Shown here: piece after piece, positions 43,301 to 50,850 of the stretch | How the letters are laid out: the number at the start of each line of letters is the position of its first letter | Position numbering within the stretch: the first letter of the stretch is position 1 | Origin: Bacilli bacterium | GTDB lineage: Bacteria > Bacillota_I > Bacilli_A > ML615J-28 > CAG-698 | Length of the DNA stretch: 59,626 nt | Direction: 5' to 3' | Assembly (NCBI GenBank): GCA_017617065.1 | Contig: JAFZWP010000002.1 | Coordinates: 1 to 59,626, forward strand | The notes under the pieces: generated by a model | The model's database searches: none | The model's input: only the letters and a program-made list of their open reading frames with translations | Told to the model about the DNA's origin: nothing | Program-made: the position numbers and the translations under genes

Positions 43301-46225
43301 GAACACGCTACAGTTAAAGATCTAAGCGCTGAAAGTGGTGTAAATGGTACTACATTCACATTCAAAGTAGAAGTAGCTGAAAACTTCGAACTTGACTTTG
43401 TAAAAGTTAATGGTAAAGAAGTTGAAGCTGTTGATGGCGTTTATACAGCTACATTCAATGGTGCAATGACTATTTTAGTTGGCACAGTTGAAGCTACAGC
43501 TACAGAAAGAACAATTGAAATTGACTTTACTCAATTAATCCAAGAAATTCCTGCAAGCAAGGGAACTCGTCATTCTGCAAGCTCTGTTGAGATTACAGCT
43601 GGCGGTATTACGCTTGATTTAAGAAATGTTTACCAATCTGGCGGATCATATTTAATTTTAGCTAGTAAACTAACTGATCCGGATGCAGAAGGCAATACCT
43701 CTAAAACTCCTGCTTGGGTTGCAAATAAAACTCCAATTCCTGGAAGAATTATTTCAATTACAGTATACGGAAATGCTGATGGAAACCCATCTGGTTCAGC
43801 AGTCTATTATCTAGATGCATTTGGAAATGCAAAAGTTGAAGCATTGACGACTAGTGAAACAACAATTACTGGATTAAAAGCAACTCCACTTGTTTATACA
43901 GCTGCAGAAGATGCTAATTTATATTACTTTAACTTATCAACTACTACGGCAGCTAATGGACAAATAACTAAGATTGTTATTGTTTATGAACCTGGTGATG
44001 TTCCTCAACCTGCTCCAACTTTAACTGGCGTTAAAGTAGGCGGTGCAGATGTAAACTTAACATTAAATGCACAAACGGGTGAATATGAAGGTACATTCTC
44101 TTTAAGTAGACAATGGGCAAGAGTTAATTTTGTAAAAGTATATAGTGATGCTTCAGAAGTTAAACTAATGCCTGCTGACACAACAATTACTGGTACAGGT
44201 ATCTTAAACAAATTATTAACAAACTCTACTGATACAGAAGTATTATTCTATGACTCAGGCGTAGAGCTTGGTGATTTCTGCTATAGTTTAGCTAACGAAA
44301 CAAAATATGTTGTTAAATATAACCCAACAACTAATACATTGACTGTTGATGTAGCTACTGAAGAAGTACCTACAACTGTTAAAGCAGTTAAATATGCAGG
44401 AGCTAAACAAGGCTCATTTGAGTTAAAAGACGGCAAATATGAAGCTGTTGTAGAACTAGGTGCATGGAATAGAATTAAATTTGCAGTAGTTGATGCAAAT
44501 GATAAGGAAATTGCATTATGGTATACAAATGCTACATTCACTGGTTTATTCACAGCTGCAGATAAGACAGGCGATCAATGGGGTGGTGAACTATATCACG
44601 AAACAGGAGATAGTTTACGCTGGATGCCTGGCGCAGCAGAAACATACAAACTAGTTTATGATCCTGCAACAAAGACTATGAATGCTGAAAAGTATGTTCC
44701 TCAAGCAACATTAACTGGTGTTTCAGTAACTGGTGCTGTAAATGTAGCGCTTGTTAAGAATGCTGAAACTGGTATTTATGAAGGAACATTCGCATTAGGA
44801 ACTTTATGGAATACAGTTCAATTCAAGGCAATCTATAGCGATGAATCTCAAGTTGCGTTGACTGCTGCTACTACAACTATTGCTGGTAATGCAATTAACC
44901 CTGCAAAAGTTGGTGGAGCTCCTTATTCTGTTCTATTATTTGCTGATACAGATGATATGATTGCTGCTGGTTCATTCTGCTATAGTTTATCTACTGAAAC
45001 TACTTATTCTGTTTCTTACAATCCAGAAGCTAAGTTATTAGTAGTAGATTTAGCATTACCTACTGTTCCTGCTGAAGTTAAAGCTGTTAAGTTCGGTGGA
45101 GCTAAGAGCGGTGAATTTGCTAAACAACAAGACGGTACATTTGTAGCATACGTTCAATTAGGTGCATGGAATAGAATTAGCTTTGCAGTAGTTGATGCAA
45201 GTGATCAAGAAATTGCATTATGGTATTCTAATGCTAAATTTGCTGGTGCTATCACAGCAGCTAATAAGTTTGGCGATCAATGGGCTGGTGACTTATATCA
45301 TGAAACTGCTGATGGCGCTCGTTGGATGCCACCTGCAGCAGGCGCATGGAAGTTTGTTTATGACCCTGCTACAAAGACTATGACAGTTGCTAAATACACT
45401 GACCAAACTGCCCCAGTTATCACAGTTAGCAATGAAGTATTATCTGCTTTAGCTGCTCATGATTTCGTTGAAGGTGAAAATGCAAGTGCATTATTCGGTC
45501 AATTATTAGCTGGCATTAGTGCAAATGATGAACTTGATGGTGCAATCACTGTTACTCAAGAAATGGTTAACTTAGGTGGTTTAAACCCTGCTAGTTTAGT
45601 TAAAGGCGATTATACAATCACTATTACTGTAGCTGATGCTGCTGGCAATGCTGGTACTAAACAACTTAAGCTTCATGTAAGAGGCGAACATGCTGATGAA
45701 TATTTATTAGCAGACCTTCCAAATGCAAAAGCTGATTATAAGAGTGCAAATTGGACATATGACAAGTACACTACTGATTGGGTTAATGTAACTGGCGTTC
45801 AAATGAGATGCCGTGAAAAGAAAGATGCTAACCAACAAACAGTTTGGACAACAAATATGGCTTGTGGATATAGCACAACATATCGTTACAAATACTCTAC
45901 AGGTAAATCTTTAGGTATTGCTAATACATTATCATTACAATATGCTAATGACTTTGATGGCGCACAAGCAATTAAAGTTAAGGTTATTTTAATTGATGTA
46001 AATGGAAACCAAGTATACGCATTAGGCGCTGCTGGAAATGATGGTTATGTTACAGTTCCTGCTGGAACAGCATTAACACCAATCGAATTAACATTCTCAG
46101 ATGTAGAAGTTAAAGAAGTTAGATTTGTTTTATTAAGCTCAAATGGTAATGGTGGATACTTCTATGTTGGTGATGCTCACTTATCATATGAAGCACCTGC
46201 TCCATCTCCAAGTGCTGGCAATTAA
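40301..46225 (+). CDS. Giant modular lipoprotein (1,974 residues)
   Basis: A lipoprotein signal ends in LFGC (Cys24). Modules in order: two Ig-like beta domains of the atrophied-Big type (~28-205); an OB-fold-like region (~215-440); two more Ig-like domains (~448-625); a tandem pair of near-identical ~113-residue modules (~635-860, sharing DDPTAEYCNFHFASG); another OB-like domain (~868-985); a beta domain (~985-1070); a lectin-like region (~1070-1235); a duplicated A-B-A-B array (~1238-1700) with GAWNRI-(K/S)-FAVVDA; a DUF5011-like Ig domain (~1702-1795); and a C-terminal jelly-roll-like domain. No catalytic motif is evident, so it probably binds or presents polymer for the nuclease/ABC system. 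Family functions inferred; last gene of the operon. Confidence 0.8.
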   Translation: MKSIFKKVTLLVLMFGLVFALFGCKKNDAKALENYLLKQDSKVVDADFVLDGTLNFNDKDYELSWSSNNNAIQLEKRDKDYLAKINYPDQETVVTLTVKLGKATKEFTVTVQPIDVYKFSDTYVFPKDKQIVTESFDLDASCSYVGKSATIAWSVDEAYADYIAISEDGARCLVFPSSVDTEVKIKGTFTYNNETTTKQYRMTVSKTKTAEEQVDYWYSNTGISQVISGYVVAKGNWKEYNGVYEAIICVLDDSGLCGYYLYLEPTDINKEAFEAMPLGTHVTNTGSVNTNYNGLQETTNYKGKTVLDNDIEVKQIVPFAIDNDLIAGGPVATYMTSTLVSLSNWEVKEVKEWSVSGSTNTILIVTKGGVDVPIVTSKYFLIEPDSLSTDTTVIPAIQQSVKDLKAGDFVNIKGILSNYKGPQIVANSADSITMGVADNTAAADLPGSLVKALMAVNKEKAPKGLVTSNTVIEMAASTDKVTVKYELLGSSNSVSIEGNNLTINPGKKENSTVKVTYTCGEWSTYELIKISAEKVSAQEMLAAEKAKITNFNVDKTTELASKGETYSEVVITWALKEPSEGVTIEAGKLVVGGGLNKDVVLVATLTLGEASETKEVTVHVTTPDLGHNGTPTDPLDAKTAITMAGQLDGPSKEMSAFAYYVKATIVDDPTAEYCNFHFASGEDQIVVYGLWAANGTDRYGSKREIAELPVKKGDEVVVYAKLQNFQNTLELANAILVSVNGVETGAQIKLTAREAVLIASELDGDAKEKTEGRFLFEVTITDDPTAEYCNFHFASGDKEVLVYGLYNNDGTKRYGSKRDIAELPVKKGDKVVLEAKVQNFQGTYQLADAWLISIDKPIVIEHAGTEADPFTVADAILKIEQETNKVNGTYTSAKYYVTGEVKSVSAIFDVKDGDGNVVAKDVTVELKQGDKTIKAQYLLLNDTVNEIYIGDTLTVCGFFEYYNGPSIYPKDKNNYATGEWPTAVAVTRGNGSVAVATDSSEHATVKDLSAESGVNGTTFTFKVEVAENFELDFVKVNGKEVEAVDGVYTATFNGAMTILVGTVEATATERTIEIDFTQLIQEIPASKGTRHSASSVEITAGGITLDLRNVYQSGGSYLILASKLTDPDAEGNTSKTPAWVANKTPIPGRIISITVYGNADGNPSGSAVYYLDAFGNAKVEALTTSETTITGLKATPLVYTAAEDANLYYFNLSTTTAANGQITKIVIVYEPGDVPQPAPTLTGVKVGGADVNLTLNAQTGEYEGTFSLSRQWARVNFVKVYSDASEVKLMPADTTITGTGILNKLLTNSTDTEVLFYDSGVELGDFCYSLANETKYVVKYNPTTNTLTVDVATEEVPTTVKAVKYAGAKQGSFELKDGKYEAVVELGAWNRIKFAVVDANDKEIALWYTNATFTGLFTAADKTGDQWGGELYHETGDSLRWMPGAAETYKLVYDPATKTMNAEKYVPQATLTGVSVTGAVNVALVKNAETGIYEGTFALGTLWNTVQFKAIYSDESQVALTAATTTIAGNAINPAKVGGAPYSVLLFADTDDMIAAGSFCYSLSTETTYSVSYNPEAKLLVVDLALPTVPAEVKAVKFGGAKSGEFAKQQDGTFVAYVQLGAWNRISFAVVDASDQEIALWYSNAKFAGAITAANKFGDQWAGDLYHETADGARWMPPAAGAWKFVYDPATKTMTVAKYTDQTAPVITVSNEVLSALAAHDFVEGENASALFGQLLAGISANDELDGAITVTQEMVNLGGLNPASLVKGDYTITITVADAAGNAGTKQLKLHVRGEHADEYLLADLPNAKADYKSANWTYDKYTTDWVNVTGVQMRCREKKDANQQTVWTTNMACGYSTTYRYKYSTGKSLGIANTLSLQYANDFDGAQAIKVKVILIDVNGNQVYALGAAGNDGYVTVPAGTALTPIELTFSDVEVKEVRFVLLSSNGNGGYFYVGDAHLSYEAPAPSPSAGN
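42203..42880 (+). repeat. Tandem duplication of a ~113-residue module
   Basis: The two halves (about 42203-42540 and 42541-42880) share long near-identical DNA, for example both encode DDPTAEYCNFHFASG and then YGSKR-(E/D)-IAELPVKKGD. Most differences are synonymous or at loops, suggesting recent duplication or ongoing homogenisation. Confidence 0.85.
44015..45400 (+). repeat. Duplicated two-domain (A-B) unit
   Basis: A1 (44015-44370) and A2 (44701-45065) share LTGV-x-V openings and an FCYSL...TY-x-V-x-YNP ending. B1 (44371-44700) and B2 (45066-45400) share LGAWNRI, EIALWY, GDQW and LYHET motifs. The duplicated unit is ~690 bases and is more diverged than the pair at 42203-42880. Confidence 0.8.
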
Positions 46226-46236
46226 TAATTAGTAAT

Positions 46237-46270
46237 AAGGATGACTAGTTTATCTAGTCGTCCTTTTTTT
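46237..46270 (+). terminator. Terminator of the nuclease/ABC operon
   Basis: AAGGATGACTAG/CTAGTCGTCCTT stem with one wobble, loop TTTAT, then a T-run. Marks the end of the ~13.3-kb operon. Confidence 0.92.
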
Positions 46271-46323
46271 GTGGAAGATGAGAAGAATATAGTGTATAAT
46301 CGATAGTAGAAAAGGTGATAAAA

Positions 46324-46581
46324 ATGAAAGCAAAAGAAACATCTAAAGAATATAAAATCGATTATGAATTATACACAGTTGATGAATTAGTAAAAATAAT
46401 TAAGTTTTTTCAGCTAATTGAAAAAACTAAAACCAAGCGAGTTAATAAAAACGACCTAATTAATGCTTATAATGAATATCGTAACATTTTAAAGAACAAA
46501 GCTTTAGAAAAAGAATACGATAAGATGCTTTTTGAAAAATCACATGTAAGTATTTACGAAGTGATGAAAAACGTATTGTAG
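46324..46581 (+). CDS. UPF0223 family protein (YktA-like)
   Basis: The 85-residue protein fits UPF0223: IDYELYTVDELVKIIKFFQL resembles the YDWSTEEIIDVVHFFQ opening of B. subtilis YktA, and a helical C-terminus follows with SIYEVMK. Function unknown. The ATG at 46324 has AAAGGTGA upstream; a GTG at 46315 overlaps that RBS. Eight bases separate it from the pseudouridine synthase gene. Confidence 0.75.
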   Translation: MKAKETSKEYKIDYELYTVDELVKIIKFFQLIEKTKTKRVNKNDLINAYNEYRNILKNKALEKEYDKMLFEKSHVSIYEVMKNVL

Positions 46582-46589
46582 GGCAAATT

Positions 46590-47288
46590 ATGCGTCTTGA
46601 TAAGTATGTTAAACATGTGCTATGCGTTTCTAGAAGTGAGGCAATTGACTTAATTAAAAATAAGCAAATATTAGTAAACGATAGTACAAAATTAAAGGAT
46701 TATGATGTTAATGATCTAGATATAGTTACATTTAATGGTAAGAGGCTTGAATATAAAGAATTCTATTATTATATGTTAAATAAACCAGCTGGTTACATCT
46801 GCAGCACAACCTCTCATGATGGGACTCCAGTTACTAGCCTAATAAAAGAAAGGAATGATTTATTTCCTGTAGGTAGACTAGATAAAGATACAGAAGGTCT
46901 AATTATTCTAACAAATGATGGCGGCATGGCTCACAAGCTAACTAGCCCAAACCATGATATTGAAAAGAAATATTATGTAGAAAGTAAGAATAATATAAGA
47001 AAAGAAGATATAGATAGCTTTTTAGGTGGCGTAGATATTAGAGTAGACGATTCTATTTATAAATGCAAACCAGCCAAACTAGAAATAATAGATGATCATA
47101 AAAGTTGTGTATATATAAAAGAAGGAAAATTTCATCAAGTAAAAGAAATGTATAAAGCAATTGATAATATGGTTTTATATTTAAAGAGAACGCAAATTGG
47201 TGAAATAGTATTAGATGATAAATTAGATCTAGGCCAGTATAGAGAGTTAAACGAAGGTGAAATAGCTTATTTAAAGTCTGTTAAGTAA
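46590..47288 (+). CDS. RsuA-family rRNA pseudouridine synthase
   Basis: The 232-residue enzyme has an N-terminal S4 RNA-binding domain (MRLDKYVKHVLCVSRSEA) and a catalytic domain with the aspartate motif GRLDKDTEGLIILTNDG. It isomerises uridine to pseudouridine in rRNA; its length fits the RsuA (16S) group more than RluB. Followed immediately by a new promoter for rpsP. Confidence 0.93.
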   Translation: MRLDKYVKHVLCVSRSEAIDLIKNKQILVNDSTKLKDYDVNDLDIVTFNGKRLEYKEFYYYMLNKPAGYICSTTSHDGTPVTSLIKERNDLFPVGRLDKDTEGLIILTNDGGMAHKLTSPNHDIEKKYYVESKNNIRKEDIDSFLGGVDIRVDDSIYKCKPAKLEIIDDHKSCVYIKEGKFHQVKEMYKAIDNMVLYLKRTQIGEIVLDDKLDLGQYRELNEGEIAYLKSVK

Positions 47289-47294
47289 AAATAC

Positions 47295-47323
47295 TTGACA
47301 GACTCTATTAATAATGATATAAT
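47295..47323 (+). promoter_or_regulatory. Promoter of rpsP-khpA
   Basis: Consensus TTGACA-N17-TATAAT, 30 bases before the rpsP start. Confidence 0.9.
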
Positions 47324-47352
47324 GCTACTAGATTTAATTTAGGAGGAATATT

Positions 47353-47625
47353 ATGGTTAAAATTAGATTACAAAGATATGGTACTCATAAGAGCCCTTAC
47401 TACCGCGTTGTTGTTGCTGATTCAAGAAGCCCACGTGATGGTAGATTTATTGAAAACATTGGTTATTATCATCCATTAAGAAATGAAGATAAATTAAACA
47501 TCAATGAAGAAAGAGCATTAGAATGGTTAAGCAAAGGTGCACAACCTTCTGATACTGTTAAATCTTTATTCAACCAATTAGGACTTAATGCTAAGTTCGT
47601 TGAAGCAAAAAAGAACAATAAATAG
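47353..47625 (+). CDS. rpsP: 30S ribosomal protein S16
   Basis: The 90-residue product starts [20 protein letters not shown], diagnostic of bS16. It binds 16S rRNA and is needed for 30S assembly. AGGAGG lies upstream of the ATG. It leads a two-gene unit with khpA, as in other Bacillota. Confidence 0.98.
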   Translation: MVKIRLQRYGTHKSPYYRVVVADSRSPRDGRFIENIGYYHPLRNEDKLNINEERALEWLSKGAQPSDTVKSLFNQLGLNAKFVEAKKNNK

Positions 47626-47635
47626 TAGGTGAATC

Positions 47636-47893
47636 ATGACAAATCCTAACTATGAAGAATTTGTTGCTAACCTAGTAAAGCCACTTGTTGCTTTTCCTGA
47701 AGCTGTAAAAGTTACAACTGCTTCAGATGAAGAAGATTTGTTGACTTTAGAAGTATTGGTTAACACTAATGATTTAGGCCGAGTAATCGGTAAGAAAGGT
47801 AGAATTGCTAATTCAATTAGAACTATTGCCTTCGCATATGGTGCAAGACACAATAGACGAATTGATATTGTTTTTGATGCATTTAATGAATAA
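47636..47893 (+). CDS. khpA: KH-domain RNA-binding protein KhpA
   Basis: The 85-residue single-KH protein carries the GXXG loop as VIGKKGRIANSIRT. KhpA (YlqC) partners with KhpB/Jag in Gram-positive bacteria and affects small-RNA binding and cell elongation. Its position after rpsP is conserved. GTAGGTGA precedes the start. Confidence 0.93.
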   Translation: MTNPNYEEFVANLVKPLVAFPEAVKVTTASDEEDLLTLEVLVNTNDLGRVIGKKGRIANSIRTIAFAYGARHNRRIDIVFDAFNE

Positions 47894-47899
47894 ATAAAT

Positions 47900-47921
47900 A
47901 GCTGCCCGGGGGCAGCTTTTT
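47900..47921 (+). terminator. Terminator of rpsP-khpA
   Basis: AGCTGCC-CGGG-GGCAGCT followed by TTTT. A GC-rich 7-bp stem. Confidence 0.9.
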
Positions 47922-47927
47922 GTTTAT

Positions 47928-47956
47928 TTGACATATATACTAATTATATTTATAAT
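47928..47956 (+). promoter_or_regulatory. Promoter of rimM-trmD
   Basis: TTGACA-N17-TATAAT directly after the rpsP-khpA terminator. Confidence 0.85.
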
Positions 47957-47979
47957 TTTAAATGTTAATGGGGTATTTT

Positions 47980-48459
47980 ATGAAAGATGAATATTATTTA
48001 GTAGGTAGCATTGTTAATACACACGGGATTAAAGGTGAGGTAAAAGTAAAAAGTGAGACTAACCTTGATCGTTTTGAGAAAGGCAATACTCTATATTTAA
48101 AAAAAGGTAATAAGTATATTACAATTACTATTGATTCACATAGATGCCATAAGGGTATGGAACTAATTACTTTTAATGGCATTAATGATATTAATGATGT
48201 ATTAGAATATAAAGGCTGTAATTTATATGTTAAGCACGAGGATGAAGATGTAATCTATTATGAAGATTTAATTGGTAAAAGTATCATAGTAGATGGCAAG
48301 ATAAAAGGAATTGTTGTGGATATTCGTGAAGTGCCTCAAGGTATAATTTTGGAATGTAAGTGTAATGATAAAATTAAGTTTATTCCTTATGTAGATGCAT
48401 TTATTAAAGAAGTAAATGAAGAAGGAATAATTGTTACACCAATTGAGGGATTATTATGA
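47980..48459 (+). CDS. rimM: 16S rRNA processing protein RimM
   Basis: The 159-residue product has the N-terminal RimM domain (LVGSIVNTHGIKGEVKV) and a C-terminal PRC-barrel domain (YYEDLIGKSIIVDGKIKGIV...IPYVDAFIKEV). It helps mature the 30S head with S19. I chose the ATG at 47980; a start at 47962 would place it only 6 bases after the -10 box. The stop overlaps the trmD start. Confidence 0.95.
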   Translation: MKDEYYLVGSIVNTHGIKGEVKVKSETNLDRFEKGNTLYLKKGNKYITITIDSHRCHKGMELITFNGINDINDVLEYKGCNLYVKHEDEDVIYYEDLIGKSIIVDGKIKGIVVDIREVPQGIILECKCNDKIKFIPYVDAFIKEVNEEGIIVTPIEGLL

Positions 48460-49184
48460 AAATAGATATTCTAACTTTATTTCCAGAGATGTTTAGTGGG
48501 TTTGTATCATCTTCAATCATTAAAAGAGCAATTGAAAAAGGTGTAGTAGATATTAGAGTAATTGATTATAGAGACTATTCTACCGATAAGCACCATAAAG
48601 TAGATGATACAATTTATGGCGGCGGGGCTGGAATGTTAATATCTGTAGTTCCAATTGCCAATTGTTTAAAAGATATCGATGGATACAAATGTGCTAAAAA
48701 GATTATAACTTCACCAACGGGCGCTACCTTTAATCAAGCAAAAGCAAAAGAACTAGCCCAAGAAGAACATATCATAATTGTTTGTGGACATTATGAAGGC
48801 ATCGATGCAAGAATTAACAATTACATCGATGAAGAAATATCGATTGGTGATTATATTCTAACGGGTGGTGAAGTGGCATCAATGGCAATGGTTGATAGCA
48901 TTGTTAGATTGTTACCTGGTGCTATAACGAGTGAGTCAATTGAAGACGAAAGCTTTAATGATAATATGTTAGAATATGATCAATTTACAAAACCAGTTAG
49001 TTTTGATGGCTATGATGTGCCATTTGTCTTAACAAATGGTAATCACGAAGAAATTAAGAAATGGCGCCATTTCAATTCATTAGCCAAGACTTATAAAAAT
49101 AGACCTGATTTAATTAATGAAGCTAAGTTATCTAAAGAAGATAAAGAGTATCTAGCTACTCTACAAAAAGATAAATTATCTTGA
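48456..49184 (+). CDS. trmD: tRNA (guanine-N1)-methyltransferase
   Basis: The 242-residue SPOUT enzyme starts MKIDILTLFPEMF and has GGGAGM and YILTGGE motifs of the trefoil-knot SAM site. It makes m1G37 in tRNA, preventing frameshifts. ATGA overlap with rimM. Its TGA stop lies inside the -35 box of the rplS promoter. Confidence 0.98.
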   Translation: MKIDILTLFPEMFSGFVSSSIIKRAIEKGVVDIRVIDYRDYSTDKHHKVDDTIYGGGAGMLISVVPIANCLKDIDGYKCAKKIITSPTGATFNQAKAKELAQEEHIIIVCGHYEGIDARINNYIDEEISIGDYILTGGEVASMAMVDSIVRLLPGAITSESIEDESFNDNMLEYDQFTKPVSFDGYDVPFVLTNGNHEEIKKWRHFNSLAKTYKNRPDLINEAKLSKEDKEYLATLQKDKLS

Positions 49185-49209
49185 CAATAAGAGTCAAAAA
49201 TTATATAAT
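49181..49209 (+). promoter_or_regulatory. Promoter of rplS
   Basis: TTGACA-N17-TATAAT; the -35 contains the trmD stop codon. Confidence 0.9.
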
Positions 49210-49215
49210 GGTTAA

Positions 49216-49279
49216 GGTTAATGGGATTTAACCAAAGCTAGTGGTCCGCTACTATTATCATGATAGATATGTCCACTAT
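49216..49279 (+). promoter_or_regulatory. Candidate L19 leader
   Basis: GGTTAA/TTAACC hairpin (49216-49233), then TAGTGG (49239-49244)/CCACTA (49273-49278) enclosing CTAT/ATAG (49252-49255, 49263-49266). An autoregulatory L19 leader is known upstream of rplS in Bacillota; I assign it by position and folding, not by a consensus match. Confidence 0.5.
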
Positions 49280-49297
49280 AGAAGGAGCGTGAAAAAC

Positions 49298-49645
49298 ATG
49301 AGTCAACAATTACTTAATGAAATTACTAATGAATACATGAAACAAGATGTTCCTGAATTTCGTCCTGGTGATAACGTAAAAGTACACGTTAGAATCAAAG
49401 AAGGTGAAAAAGAACGTATCCAAGTATTCGAAGGTTTAGTAATCAAAAGACGCGGTGGCGGAATCAGTGAAACTTACACTGTTCGTAAAATGTCAAACGG
49501 CGTTGGTGTTGAAAGAACATTCCCAGTGCATTCTCCAATGGTTGCACGTATCGAAGTAGTACGTAAAGGTAAAGTTCGTAGAGCTAAACTTAACTACATT
49601 CGTTCTCTATCAGCTAAAAAAGCTCGTATTAAAGAACGTCGATAG
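49298..49645 (+). CDS. rplS: 50S ribosomal protein L19
   Basis: The 115-residue product has the normal L19 length and core: [41 protein letters not shown]. It sits at the 30S-50S interface. I chose the ATG at 49298 because AAGGAG lies 10 bases upstream and the longer frame from 49241 would run through the leader structure. It is separated from rimM-trmD by its own promoter. Confidence 0.98.
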   Translation: MSQQLLNEITNEYMKQDVPEFRPGDNVKVHVRIKEGEKERIQVFEGLVIKRRGGGISETYTVRKMSNGVGVERTFPVHSPMVARIEVVRKGKVRRAKLNYIRSLSAKKARIKERR

Positions 49646-49651
49646 TTTAAT

Positions 49652-49686
49652 AAAAAACGGTCTAGTAATAGATCGTTTTTTATTTT
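49652..49686 (+). terminator. Terminator of rplS
   Basis: AAAAAACGGTCTA/TAGATCGTTTTTT stem with one wobble, followed by further Ts. Confidence 0.88.
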
Positions 49687-49704
49687 TATTAATAAATACA
49701 CCAA

Positions 49705-49716
49705 TTTTCATGAAAA
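49705..49716. promoter_or_regulatory. Palindrome TTTTCATGAAAA, possible operator
   Basis: A perfect 12-bp palindrome in the gap upstream of the LacI-family gene. The TGAAAA half-site recurs several times over the next 100 bases. Confidence 0.35.
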
Positions 49717-49768
49717 GATGAAAACGAAGTAAATGTAAAATTTTTGTGTAAAATGAAGTAAAAGAATG

Positions 49769-49789
49769 AAAATGAAAAAGTTTCATTTT
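49769..49789. promoter_or_regulatory. Inverted repeat before the LacI-family promoter, possible operator
   Basis: AAAATGAAA-AAG-TTTCATTTT, 9-bp perfect arms, ends 3 bases before the -35 box at 49793. Position fits an autoregulatory operator of the LacI-family gene; the odd spacing is not typical of LacI sites with a central CG. Confidence 0.45.
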
Positions 49790-49792
49790 TTA

Positions 49793-49821
49793 TTGCAAAT
49801 GTTTTCATAATGGAGTAAAAT
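49793..49821 (+). promoter_or_regulatory. Promoter of the LacI-family regulator
   Basis: TTGCAA-N17-TAAAAT, ~33 bases before the start codon. Confidence 0.6.
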
Positions 49822-49854
49822 ACAAATATAGAGAGTATTTATGGAGGTATAATT

Positions 49855-50844
49855 ATGCATCAATCTAAGATTTATGATATCGCTGGCGCAGCTGGTGTAA
49901 GTTTAGCAACTGTATCAAGAGTAATTAATCATCCGGAAAAAGTTAAGAAAGCTACACGCGACCGCGTTTTAAACATAATTAAAAATAAAGGGTATATTCC
50001 TAATGCTAATGCAAGAGGTTTAGCTAGCCGTAGATCTACAACCGTTGCTGTAGTAGTTCCAACATTAAATCGTGCATCAGTATCAGAAATGATTCAAGGT
50101 ATTTATGACTCTGCTAATCGTTATGGATATACAATTAGGTTATTCATTACTGATAATCTTGGATCTAACGCTAAAGAATGGGGCGAAATCGTTGCTTCGA
50201 GCGTAGATGGTATTTTATTTATGAATGATGAAATGTCATCAGAAGTTTATTCACAAATTAAAAATACACCAGTTCCTGTTGTATTTGTTAATTCAGTATC
50301 TAAAGATCCTGAATATGGTAGTGTATGCATTAATAATGAACAAAGTGCATATAATATTACTAAACATATGATTGCTAATGGTCGTAAGAAAATATTATTC
50401 ATTACTACTGAACATATCTATACAGTTAATATTCAAAAAGAAAAAGGATATAAACGTGCAATGGAAGAAGGCGGCTTGACAGCTGAAATTATTAGAACAA
50501 GTGGTAAAGTTAATATTAATGAAGAAGACTTTAGAGCATATTTTGATAGTGGTAACTTACCAGAAGTTGCTTTAGCTGTTCGAGATTCAATGGCTATTTC
50601 ATTTATGAACTTAGCACAAAAGCGTGGTATTAAAGTACCAGAACAACTTGAAGTTGTAGGATTCCAAAATACAAGATATGCAATTTTATCTAACCCTAAA
50701 CTTACATGTGTAGATACACCAATTTATGAAATTGGAAATCGTGCCATGAGCCAACTAACTGAGCTAATGCAAAAGCCAGAAGAAACAAAACCAATTAATG
50801 AAGTTGTAGAAAACGAAATTATTTGGAGAGAGTCAACAAGGTAA
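49855..50844 (+). CDS. LacI-family transcriptional regulator
   Basis: The 329-residue repressor has the N-terminal helix-turn-helix and hinge (KIYDIAGAAGVSLATVSRVI, ANARGLASRR) and a periplasmic-binding-like sensor domain with the VAVVVPTLNRASVSEMIQGI opening. CcpA and sugar-operon regulators share this layout; the effector is not readable by eye. It is 6 bases upstream of tyrS, so the two are probably co-transcribed, which is an odd pairing. GGAGG lies upstream of the start. Confidence 0.92.
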   Translation: MHQSKIYDIAGAAGVSLATVSRVINHPEKVKKATRDRVLNIIKNKGYIPNANARGLASRRSTTVAVVVPTLNRASVSEMIQGIYDSANRYGYTIRLFITDNLGSNAKEWGEIVASSVDGILFMNDEMSSEVYSQIKNTPVPVVFVNSVSKDPEYGSVCINNEQSAYNITKHMIANGRKKILFITTEHIYTVNIQKEKGYKRAMEEGGLTAEIIRTSGKVNINEEDFRAYFDSGNLPEVALAVRDSMAISFMNLAQKRGIKVPEQLEVVGFQNTRYAILSNPKLTCVDTPIYEIGNRAMSQLTELMQKPEETKPINEVVENEIIWRESTR

Positions 50845-50850
50845 AAAATT

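Noticed and set aside
42538..44553. Minus-strand frames opposite the giant lipoprotein
   Set aside because: They lie in regions of clear plus-strand coding with repeated domains and lack RBSs.
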